Origin: Bacteroidales bacterium UBA1192
Lineage (GTDB): Bacteria > Bacteroidota > Bacteroidia > Bacteroidales > Bacteroidaceae
Direction: 5' to 3'
NCBI GenBank assembly: GCA_002310175.1
Contig: DBYG01000028.1
Coordinates: 22,147 to 86,146, forward strand
Length of the DNA: 64,000 bases
Shown: positions 25,765 through 33,810 of the stretch, one piece after another
How the letters are laid out: each line of letters opens with the position of its first letter
How positions within the stretch are numbered: the stretch's first letter is position 1
Program-made: the position numbers and the translations under genes
Notes under the pieces: generated by a model
The model's database searches: none
What the model was told of the DNA's origin: nothing
The model's input: only the letters and a program-made list of their open reading frames with translations

Positions 25765-25772
25765 CAAAAGTA
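25765..25772 (-). promoter_or_regulatory. lysS operon -7 promoter box
   Basis: TACTTTTG on the minus strand fits TAnnTTTG. It lies 29 bases before the lysS start, directly beyond the terminator of the upstream DUF4923 gene. No clear -33 element can be assigned because that space is taken by the terminator stem. Confidence 0.45.
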
Positions 25773-25777
25773 ATAAA

Positions 25778-25815
25778 AAAAGTAATAGCGATGCTGCAGC
25801 ATCGCTATTACTTTT
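25778..25815 (-). terminator. Intrinsic terminator of the DUF4923 gene
   Basis: A perfect 38-base palindrome with 19-bp arms meets at GCTG/CAGC and includes TAATAGCGATG. It is followed leftwards by a T-run. It separates the DUF4923 transcript from lysS. Confidence 0.9.
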
Positions 25816-25834
25816 ACCGTCCATGCAACGGTAC

Positions 25835-26383
25835 TCACTTTCCTCCAAACATATTGAATATAGTAGAGAGAGACTGCAAAGTATTTGATACTCCGGCAGT
25901 TGTTTCTGAAATGGCCGAAACCGCATTGGATACGTTATTCACAGCAGCTGCCTGCTGAGCCTGCTGTGCCTGACCGGACTGAGCCATAGCTGCGATACCG
26001 GCAGCTGCTATAGCCGAGAGGTCAGTTCCACCAGCAAGAGTAGCAAGAGTACTTGTTACAGGATTTGAAGTCTGTTTGGTGACAAGATTATTGGAACCAA
26101 GAATAAGTCCGGCTGCAAAATCCTTATAGAATCCACTCTTATCATCCACACCCTTCAAACCTTGGATACCATTCACCAGTTGAGCCATGCTGATGATATT
26201 ATTAAGATTAGAGAGGTCAACCTTGCCGTCAGTGTTGTACTGGGAGTAAAGATTCTTTAGAGCTGCCCCCGATGCCTGACCGTTGGTTGAACCTGATGTG
26301 CCGGCAGTACCTCCAAGCACGCCGCATGACGAAAATAGCACACAAAGTGCACATACTGCGATAAATACAAAATTTTTTTTCAT
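25835..26383 (-). CDS. DUF4923-type lipoprotein
   Basis: A 182-residue predicted lipoprotein with signal and lipobox VLFSSC. A Gly/Ser/Thr linker is followed by a helical body (LKNLYSQYNTDGKVDLSNLN; DKSGFYKDFAAGLILGSN) and a Gln/Ala-rich stretch (AMAQSGQAQQAQQAAAV). It resembles the DUF4923 family of Bacteroidales, function unknown. It is 21 bases after GH97 and ends in a strong terminator. Confidence 0.75.
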   Translation of the reverse strand: MKKNFVFIAVCALCVLFSSCGVLGGTAGTSGSTNGQASGAALKNLYSQYNTDGKVDLSNLNNIISMAQLVNGIQGLKGVDDKSGFYKDFAAGLILGSNNLVTKQTSNPVTSTLATLAGGTDLSAIAAAGIAAMAQSGQAQQAQQAAAVNNVSNAVSAISETTAGVSNTLQSLSTIFNMFGGK

Positions 26384-26404
26384 AAAGCAAAATTTAGAAT
26401 TAAG

Positions 26405-28435
26405 TTATTTCATAATCATTGTTCCCCCTGAAGGCTGTATGACGAATTCATAAGGTTTCTTTGTCTTTAGTTTCAAAGTGCTCAAGACAGGATCCAAGGT
26501 CTTTTTATCATCGGTGTAAAGCTGAACATCACCATCGCCAATAAACGATAGGTCAACCTTTGACCTGATGGGTTCTGAAGTAGCGTTCAAGCCTGCAACA
26601 AACCATCGTCCATCAGTTGATTTGCGGGCCAGGATTACATATTTGCCAGGATATCCGTCCAAAAAATGAGTCTCCGTCCAAGTTGTGGGAGAGTCACGTA
26701 GCCAGTCCATACAAATTTTGGGTGCATCTTCCAGATTGTTAGGACAAATGGCTATATTCTGTATGGGATTCTGGAATATGACCTCCGTACAAATCTGAAA
26801 TATAGGTGTAGTCTTCAATTGTGATCCGCGTCCGCTGTTCTGTTTATTAAGGATCCTATTCATGAAACAGCCACCAAACTCCATGCAGCCGACGGTATTA
26901 CGAACAAAAGGATGAAGAGTAGCCTTGAAAGCCTCCTCATCGCATGCCCCTTGACCAAAGTACATATTTTCAGATGCAAGCACCGCCTCTGAACCTACGT
27001 AGTTTGGATACATCCGTTCCCAGCCGCGAGGCAAGGTACAACCATGAAATATGCACATTATCCCATGGTCATTGGCATCACTCAGAACCTCCTCATAAAG
27101 ACGAATCGTCTCCTGTTTGTCTCCGCCCCAGAAATCCACCTTTATACCTTTGCAGCCAACTTTCTCTAACCAAGCCATCTCCTTTTTGCGAATAATAGAG
27201 TTGTCCATCTTACAGATAGGGCTCTGGACTATGTCATTCCAATAGCCGCTTGAACTATACCACAGGAATACATCAACATTCTTTGAGTTCGCATACTTGA
27301 TAAGCTGTTCCATACGGTCATAACCGATATTCTGATCCCAGCCGGCATCAATCAGGATATACTCATATCCCATATCTGAAGCCAAGTCAATGAACGCGAC
27401 CTGATCGTCCCAATTACATGATGCATCCTGCCATACAATCCAGCTCCAGGTACTGCGACCGTACTTGAATTCTCGCGAAGGTTCATAAAGAGGCTCGACA
27501 TAATCCCACATAACCGTTGTTTCCACGATAGGTTTAAGATCAGCACCAACAGTAATGGTGCGCCAGGGAGTTGAAGCAGGAAGACGGAACGCCGGGCAGA
27601 CGGTTCCAATACCGTTGTTCTCTTCAGGCATCGGAAACTCAATCTTATAAGTATTGTCCTTGCATTCACTTAAACGCGAAGCACAATAGCTGCTGCTGAC
27701 TCCTGTCTCACAAATCAAGACCCAACCGTTTTCGCCCACATGGAAAAGACCGGGAAATGTATAACCATGCCCATACCCCGAACGTACATTCATCTGACCG
27801 TCATTAGAATATCCTTCTTCATAACTGGGTTTGCTGCGTTGCCATCCTATCATTGCGTCACTCTGCGGAGTAAGAAAAGTTGTGGTTCCATCAGGAAAGC
27901 GGAAACCTGTATTCTCGAACAGCACGCGTGTGCTTGCACGCTGACGAGGTTTGGGAATGTTATAGCGGATTGCAATGTCATTGTTGCTTACGCGGAATTC
28001 AAACTCTATTGTCTGGTTTGAAGCATTACGAAGCTCAAAGACCGCTGCCTGATACTGATGGCTCACATGAGCCGTTTTGATACGGTCCATAGAATAATCC
28101 GTAACAAGCATCTCTGAACGGCTGTTGACAAGGCTTAGATTACGGGTAAAATCACCGTTGCCAGCCTCACGCCCCTGAGGCAATCCTTCAAGAGTTGGCT
28201 TAGACCCCATATCGAGCATAATACCTATTGGTGAATCCTCAAGCATCTGCTTGCCATCATACTTTACGGAATAGGTAGGATTCTCCGTACCGGTTAGATT
28301 GAAAGAAACAACAAGTCGTCCGTCGGGACTGGAAATATCCTTTAAACCACTAGTATCCTGTGCTTTTGCTCCCAGGCTGAACATTGCCAAGACCATACTT
28401 CCCATCAACAAAGGGGTGAAAAATTTCTGTTTCAT
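26405..28435 (-). CDS. Glycoside hydrolase family 97, retaining (alpha-galactosidase) type
   Basis: A periplasmic or surface alpha-glycosidase of 676 residues with signal peptide ending SLGAKAQ. The domains are an N-terminal beta-sandwich (SSPDGRLVVSFNLTG ... IGIMLDM), a TIM barrel (WSWIVWQDASCNWDDQVAFI; EYILIDAGWDQNIGYDRMEQ) and a C-terminal domain. GH97 splits into inverting SusB-like alpha-glucosidases and retaining alpha-galactosidases with an Asp nucleophile. Here GIKVDFWGGDKQ has an Asp (D434) where the retaining group has it, and the acid/base region is NYVGSEAVLASENMYFG. This favours alpha-galactosidase; substrate is inferred only. No SusC/SusD genes are adjacent. Confidence 0.88.
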   Translation of the reverse strand: MKQKFFTPLLMGSMVLAMFSLGAKAQDTSGLKDISSPDGRLVVSFNLTGTENPTYSVKYDGKQMLEDSPIGIMLDMGSKPTLEGLPQGREAGNGDFTRNLSLVNSRSEMLVTDYSMDRIKTAHVSHQYQAAVFELRNASNQTIEFEFRVSNNDIAIRYNIPKPRQRASTRVLFENTGFRFPDGTTTFLTPQSDAMIGWQRSKPSYEEGYSNDGQMNVRSGYGHGYTFPGLFHVGENGWVLICETGVSSSYCASRLSECKDNTYKIEFPMPEENNGIGTVCPAFRLPASTPWRTITVGADLKPIVETTVMWDYVEPLYEPSREFKYGRSTWSWIVWQDASCNWDDQVAFIDLASDMGYEYILIDAGWDQNIGYDRMEQLIKYANSKNVDVFLWYSSSGYWNDIVQSPICKMDNSIIRKKEMAWLEKVGCKGIKVDFWGGDKQETIRLYEEVLSDANDHGIMCIFHGCTLPRGWERMYPNYVGSEAVLASENMYFGQGACDEEAFKATLHPFVRNTVGCMEFGGCFMNRILNKQNSGRGSQLKTTPIFQICTEVIFQNPIQNIAICPNNLEDAPKICMDWLRDSPTTWTETHFLDGYPGKYVILARKSTDGRWFVAGLNATSEPIRSKVDLSFIGDGDVQLYTDDKKTLDPVLSTLKLKTKKPYEFVIQPSGGTMIMK

Positions 28436-28482
28436 ATTCTAACTATTTGGTTAACTGTTTAAAGTCCATCTGTTTTTTTCCA

Positions 28483-29349
28483 TCAAAAAAGTCTAAAACA
28501 TAATCTTAGTGTCATTTGTGGATAAAAGGGATATTTTCCCATGCTCTCCGCAAGATCCTTCACGTCACCACCCAGGGAACCGTCGCTCAGTTCCTCCAAT
28601 GATCCGACAGATTTTCCCTGGCAGAATAATTCAGCATTCCGAAAGGCCAAAGCACCTATCTCCAATTGTAGCCCCAAAAAACGGTTCGGTATGCATCGAC
28701 CTACACCTATGCCGGCATAATATTTGATGGGATCTATTCTCAAACCGGATATAAAGTGACCGTATCCCGATTCATCCTCATACAAAGGATAAGACTCATC
28801 GCCTATCATAACAGAAATGAAATGCTCGGTTCCTGTCTTTTCGTTCAATTCCTTGAGGGCCGCCCAGTCATTCGCAGTAGTATGCCCCTCCAAAGTGAGA
28901 AAATCATCCTTCTCATGCAACCGTGAATAATATACCCCACCAGCCAAATAAAACTTCCCTCCGGCAAATGGATACCAATTCAACAGCAATTTATAGTTGT
29001 CCTGCCCCAACCTCGCACCAGCATTTACGACACTCTCCCCGGAGAATCTGTTATGAAACACATAGTTCTCCCCTATGGCTGCGCTGTTCTTTTCATAACG
29101 TTCCTGTTCTTCCTTCAAATCGGCAGTATTAAGCATTATGGCCGTATTGAAATAATCCATCGCAGGAGCCTTGTTATATCCACCCTTTAACACCAGATGA
29201 TAACCCACAGGTATAGCTACATCCACTCCTATTCCACACAGTCCTGCCTCCACATCTATCGACAGATGGCGAAACGCTTCCATATTATACTGTGCATGAA
29301 GTGCACAGGACAATAGTAACAGAATAGGCAAAAAGAATAATCTTCTCAT
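28483..29349 (-). CDS. Predicted outer-membrane beta-barrel protein, unknown function
   Basis: The 288 residues have a signal peptide (FFLPILLLLSCALHAQ), then alternating strands such as YHLVLKGGYNKAP, KFYLAGGVYYSRLHEK, KYYAGIGVGRCIPN and LGLQLEIGALAF. It ends YPQMTLRLCFRLF with the terminal aromatic of outer-membrane barrels. I recognise no named family. It lies upstream of GH97 on the same strand with a 47-base gap. Confidence 0.7.
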   Translation of the reverse strand: MRRLFFLPILLLLSCALHAQYNMEAFRHLSIDVEAGLCGIGVDVAIPVGYHLVLKGGYNKAPAMDYFNTAIMLNTADLKEEQERYEKNSAAIGENYVFHNRFSGESVVNAGARLGQDNYKLLLNWYPFAGGKFYLAGGVYYSRLHEKDDFLTLEGHTTANDWAALKELNEKTGTEHFISVMIGDESYPLYEDESGYGHFISGLRIDPIKYYAGIGVGRCIPNRFLGLQLEIGALAFRNAELFCQGKSVGSLEELSDGSLGGDVKDLAESMGKYPFYPQMTLRLCFRLF

Positions 29350-29500
29350 TAATCAGTGCATCAAACTGTAAGCGATATCAAAAACCTTTTAACCACTCAA
29401 GAGCGGTAAAGAGGAACGCCATACTAATTGCAAAAATAAGTCAATATAATTCAGCACAAAAACAAATCCCGAAATAAATGATTAAATTCGCAGCCGTATT

Positions 29501-29574
29501 GGCCCCGTAGCTCAGTTGAATAGAGCGTCAGATTCCGGTTCTGCAGGTCTTGGGTTTGAGTCCCAACGGGGTCA
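29501..29574 (+). tRNA. tRNA-Arg, anticodon CCG
   Basis: A complete cloverleaf can be drawn. The acceptor GGCCCCG/CGGGGTC has one G-T pair. The D stem is GCTC/GAGC, the anticodon loop TTCCGGT with CCG at 29535-29537, the variable loop AGGTC, the T stem TTGGG/CCCAA with loop TTTGAGT, and the discriminator A. The top pair of the anticodon stem is T-C, unpaired. CCA is not encoded. It reads CGG codons. It is a lone tRNA gene between convergent or unrelated protein genes. Confidence 0.95.
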
Positions 29575-29661
29575 CACCCTTTTCGGAATAATAGAAGAGG
29601 CACCCAAGCCCTTCCAGATTGGAAACATATGTAGGCGTTGTATAACTCGTCCAGTCAGTTT

Positions 29662-31944
29662 TCAGAGTTTTCCGATATTATCGTCTATCCATTTCCATTT
29701 TTTCCTGAATCCCTCTTTAATTGCATCTACAGATTCTTGGAACGACATGTTTATGTCACCGTTCTCATCACCGTTGCTATTCTGTATCCTTCCCCATACT
29801 TTGTAATTCATTTCCTCCGAAGAACGAATACTGTCAGCCATCATGTCAATATAATCCGGAAGCCCGGCAAATTTGTCTTTAAGAAGATTCCAACGTTCTA
29901 CGAGTCTCTTTTTAAATGAAGGGTCCTTAAGCAGACTGGTAAAATAGAACTTGCTCTGGCTCTGTCCACCCCACCAGCCTCCCCACTGGTTAACTTTTGA
30001 ACTGATGCTTAGAGCCTCCCACTGATTATAACGGCTTGGCATGAAGGTGTGATAATCAAAATCCCACACAGGTCCGAAACAGAGTTTGTGATCACGATCG
30101 ATATAAAGGAAACAGCTGTGGGGACCATTCTTTGGCCAAGTATTGTAGAAATCATGGTTCCCGGCAAGCTCGTTCACCAGAGCATAGTCTATCGCCTTAT
30201 CCACATCTATATATCTTTCATATGCATGGTTCCTGACACTGTCCTCATTGTTCAGTACCACCTCCATCTCTTCAATGAAATTCTTGAAATACTTAAATGC
30301 CGGGTGAGTAGATGATATGGTGTCGATATCCGGTTCCTTCAATATATAAGGGAGATTATATGTCTTGCTCCAGAAACCTAATTCCTTCTTGTCGCTATAA
30401 TATTCAAAATAGGACTCCATCTCGGCAAAGAATCCTCCTAATTCGGGATTATCCAGGTCTGGTTCATCAATGTTTATGCGGTTTTTATTTATCTTGGCAT
30501 GCTCACACAGATAGTAGTTCCCCAAATGCTTTCCGTTCATTATCAGCTCTACATACTGGCCACGGATCGTATAGGGAAGATCTGTCTGTCTTGAAAGCCA
30601 GAACGCGGCATCATTACGCAAAAGAGTGCGGTCCTTGTAATTGGCTAAAAGAATCCATCGTTTATGCTGAGGCATACCCAGTATCTCTGCCTTCTCATCA
30701 AGTTTCAAGGCGTATGGTTTCTTGCTGAATGACCAGGTGTTATTGCCACGCCCACGTATGCTGAGCGTTCCTTCGTAATCGGAAGTCCCATCAGGATAAA
30801 CAATCTTCATGGTGGCATAGTCCATCCAAACAGTCTTGCTGGTTATGGCTTTACCTCCCGGGGTATTGATAGTCACTACAGGCAGATTTGTATTAAAAGC
30901 ATTTATCCTCACCGTATAACTCTTATGCAGGCCATAGCTCCATAATGTAGCCTTGATGGGCTCGTTAAGGTCGAAATAGTAATATTTTGCGTTATAGTAT
31001 GCGCTATCACCCACGGTAATACTGTCACCTCCAGTAAAATTGAATTTGATCCTCATATTACTGAAATCACTCGTTGGCAAGTCAACATAGTATATCATAT
31101 CCTTTGCATCATACTTCATGGCATTATCAGAACCAATCATGATGCTGCTCATTTTGAAAGTAACCTTCCTGATTTCTATTGGAGCAGACAGCAACACTGT
31201 ATCCGGACATGTGATTGCCACTTTTACATCGCCCTTACTCAAACGCGCCAGTGTGACTTTAAGCAGCCATGTGCTATCGGCAAGCATTTCACCTTCTTGG
31301 ATAATGCATTTCTGATCCGGATTTCCCAAAGTGTCAGTAAGTTGCAAACTGACAGAGTCATCAAGCAACAGATCCCACGGATATGTACGGAACAGGATTG
31401 CGCCTACACTGTCCTTTTCGTATGCAGATACTTTTCCGGACAGGATTTCTATTGAACGGAAAACAGGCAGTTGATGTCTTGTCATATCAAGGATTACCGG
31501 TTCAGAAAACAATACCGTATCACTGATATTAACAGCCATTATTACCATATCCCCGCTAACAATACTGTCTGATGGCAGGACCTGAGCTATCCAGGTACTA
31601 TCCTCCAGCATGTCACATTTCCAAACAGAAGCATAAGGATAAGTCACGCCTGTAGTATCAATGAATCCCACTGACACACTATCCATGAGAAGAAGATTCC
31701 ATGGTGTAGCACTGAAATGCATCTTGAGAGTATCGCCATCGTTAAAAAACAGTGTATCCGGCCCAAGTATTTCAATGGAGCCTCTGAAAGGATCAGCCTT
31801 TACTGTGTCTGGATCAACTACCGGATAAACCGGTTCATTAACAACAATCTCCTTTTCTTCATCAGCACAGGAGAACATGACTGTCACAACAGTAATTACA
31901 ATCAGAAGCGGCAGCCGGTATCTGGCGAGAACAAATGACGTCAT
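29662..31944 (-). CDS. CotH-kinase-family lipoprotein with tandem Ig-like repeats
   Basis: The 760 residues carry lipobox TVMFSC (Cys26), then two tandem repeats of about 100 residues (from about 55 and 162; shared words SIEIL, PW.LLL.DSVS, DSTW, DTVL.S.P) and a third beta domain. A CotH domain fills about residues 350-720: LSIRGRGNNTWSFSKKPYAL, LGMPQHKRWILLANYKDRTL, and the metal-binding FGPVWDFDYHTFM. CotH of Bacillus spores phosphorylates coat proteins. Bacteroidota versions are surface lipoproteins of unknown target, often near glycan genes. It is monocistronic here. Confidence 0.88.
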   Translation of the reverse strand: MTSFVLARYRLPLLIVITVVTVMFSCADEEKEIVVNEPVYPVVDPDTVKADPFRGSIEILGPDTLFFNDGDTLKMHFSATPWNLLLMDSVSVGFIDTTGVTYPYASVWKCDMLEDSTWIAQVLPSDSIVSGDMVIMAVNISDTVLFSEPVILDMTRHQLPVFRSIEILSGKVSAYEKDSVGAILFRTYPWDLLLDDSVSLQLTDTLGNPDQKCIIQEGEMLADSTWLLKVTLARLSKGDVKVAITCPDTVLLSAPIEIRKVTFKMSSIMIGSDNAMKYDAKDMIYYVDLPTSDFSNMRIKFNFTGGDSITVGDSAYYNAKYYYFDLNEPIKATLWSYGLHKSYTVRINAFNTNLPVVTINTPGGKAITSKTVWMDYATMKIVYPDGTSDYEGTLSIRGRGNNTWSFSKKPYALKLDEKAEILGMPQHKRWILLANYKDRTLLRNDAAFWLSRQTDLPYTIRGQYVELIMNGKHLGNYYLCEHAKINKNRINIDEPDLDNPELGGFFAEMESYFEYYSDKKELGFWSKTYNLPYILKEPDIDTISSTHPAFKYFKNFIEEMEVVLNNEDSVRNHAYERYIDVDKAIDYALVNELAGNHDFYNTWPKNGPHSCFLYIDRDHKLCFGPVWDFDYHTFMPSRYNQWEALSISSKVNQWGGWWGGQSQSKFYFTSLLKDPSFKKRLVERWNLLKDKFAGLPDYIDMMADSIRSSEEMNYKVWGRIQNSNGDENGDINMSFQESVDAIKEGFRKKWKWIDDNIGKL

Positions 31945-32059
31945 TTCACTCGATTTTTATGCAAATATAATAAATAACGTACACTATTGTAAGTTCTTTT
32001 TCATAGTGATTGCTTTATTCAACCCCTATATCAAACTTAACGGAATATTTCAAATAAAT

Positions 32060-32722
32060 CTACCAATCAATGGGAATCTGACCATGACTTACAAGCCATT
32101 CGTTGGTCTTGCTGAAATGGTGGTTTCCGAAAAAACCATTGTATGCAGACAAAGGAGAGGGATGTGCAGAACATAGAACCAAGTGTCTGTTACGGTCAAT
32201 TATTGCCCCTTTCCGCTTGGCGTACCCACCCCATAATATAAATACCAAACCGTCTCTGCCATCATTAAGTTCACGTATAACAGCGTCAGTAAATTCTTCC
32301 CAACCTTTACCCTGATGAGAACCGGCATGTCCGGCCCTGACCGTCAAAGTGGCGTTAAGCAGTAGGACACCCTGTCTGGCCCATCTGGTAAGATCACCTG
32401 AAGCAGGAGACGGCCTGCCTAAATCGTTACTTATTTCCTTAAATATATTTTTTAATGAAGGCGGGAAAGTAACACCGTCATTGACAGAGAAACAAAGCCC
32501 ATGAGCTTGACCAGGTTCATGATATGGATCCTGTCCTATAATGACTACTTTGACTTGATTGAATGGACAAAGATTAAAGGCATTGAAGATAAGGCGTCCG
32601 GGAGGATATATTGTTAATTTTGAATACTCCTCACGGACAAAATCCGTTAGTTCTTTAAAATAAGTCTTGTCAAACTCCGGCTGTAACCTATCCCTCCAAC
32701 TTTGTTCTATCTTTACTTCCAC
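32060..32722 (-). CDS. ung: Uracil-DNA glycosylase, family 1
   Basis: Removes uracil from DNA to start base-excision repair. The 220-residue protein has the water-activating motif [20 protein letters not shown], the [11 protein letters not shown] segment, [14 protein letters not shown] and the Leu-loop [17 protein letters not shown]. It lies 19 bases downstream of asnA. Confidence 0.97.
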   Translation of the reverse strand: [220 protein letters not shown]

Positions 32723-32741
32723 AACTATTTTTTTATTTCAG

Positions 32742-33779
32742 TCAAATTAACTGAATACCTGCATCTAAACAAGAAGCTCGCATGTCCTCAGGCCAAATAC
32801 TTGCCTGAATTTCTCCAATATGGGCCTTTTGGAGGAAAAGCATGCATAGTCTTGACTGACCAATTCCTCCTCCGATACTAAGCGGAAGTTCTCCATCCAG
32901 CAGTTTTTTGTGGAAAAACAGTTCCTTGCGTTCCTGTTGCCCGCATAGTTCCAGCTGCCGTAGCATAGACTCTTTATCTACACGAATACCCATGGAAGAA
33001 AGCTCCATGGCACGTTGGAGAATCGGATTCCAAACCAGTAAATCACCGTTCAGTCCAGTAAAGCCTTCCTCATTGGGAGAACTCCAGTCATCATAATCAG
33101 GAGCTCGCAGATCATGAGGTTTTCCGTCTGCAAGTAAACCTCCTATTCCCATTATGAAGACTGCTCCATAATCGCGGGTAACGGCATCCTCACGCTCCTT
33201 TGGGGTCATTCCCGGATATTGACGTCTTAACTCCTCTGCATGTATGAAAAAAACTTCACGAGCCAAAAACGGTTCCAATTGGGGGTAAGTTTCATTTATT
33301 AAATACTCAGTACGAAGCATTGCCGAATAGATCCTGCGTACTATACGTTTAAGGAAGGCGATATTGCGGTCTTCGAGAGTGATTGTGCGTTCCCAGTCCC
33401 ATTGGTCAACGTATATGGAATGAAGATTTCCCAAACTCTCATCGGCTCTTATTGCATTCATGTCAGTATATATTCCATATCCTGGCTGTATATCATAGTC
33501 TGCGAGTGTAAGACGTTTCCATTTGGCAAGAGAATGGACTACCTCAGCCAATGAATCGCCCAAATCCTTTATGGGAAAAGTAACAGCACGTTCTACACCA
33601 TTCAGGTCATCGTTGATACCCATCCCCTTAAGAACGAAAAGAGGCGCAGTCACCCGCCTCAACTGCAAACCGGTTGAAAGGTTCTGCTGAAAAAACTCCT
33701 TGATTAATTTTATACCCTGTTCCGTCTGCCTCATTGAGAGGATAGGTTTGTAATCCTTGGGAATGATAAGATAACTCAT
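32742..33779 (-). CDS. asnA: Asparagine synthetase A (ammonia-dependent)
   Basis: AsnA makes asparagine from aspartate, ATP and ammonia, using a class II aminoacyl-tRNA-synthetase-like fold. The 345 residues begin MSYLIIPKDYKPILSMRQTE and contain LHSIYVDQWDWERTI, FIHAEELRRQYPGMTPKERE, YGAVFIMGIGGLL and GGGIGQSRLCMLFLQKAHIG. The length is standard (about 330-345). It follows lptD with a 31-base gap. Confidence 0.95.
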   Translation of the reverse strand: MSYLIIPKDYKPILSMRQTEQGIKLIKEFFQQNLSTGLQLRRVTAPLFVLKGMGINDDLNGVERAVTFPIKDLGDSLAEVVHSLAKWKRLTLADYDIQPGYGIYTDMNAIRADESLGNLHSIYVDQWDWERTITLEDRNIAFLKRIVRRIYSAMLRTEYLINETYPQLEPFLAREVFFIHAEELRRQYPGMTPKEREDAVTRDYGAVFIMGIGGLLADGKPHDLRAPDYDDWSSPNEEGFTGLNGDLLVWNPILQRAMELSSMGIRVDKESMLRQLELCGQQERKELFFHKKLLDGELPLSIGGGIGQSRLCMLFLQKAHIGEIQASIWPEDMRASCLDAGIQLI

Positions 33780-33810
33780 TGTGTTTTTATAATAATGTTA
33801 ATCATCCAAA

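Noticed and set aside
25835..29349. Polysaccharide utilisation locus
   Set aside because: GH97, a lipoprotein and a barrel lie together, but there is no SusC/SusD pair or regulator, and the barrel lacks TonB-dependent receptor features.
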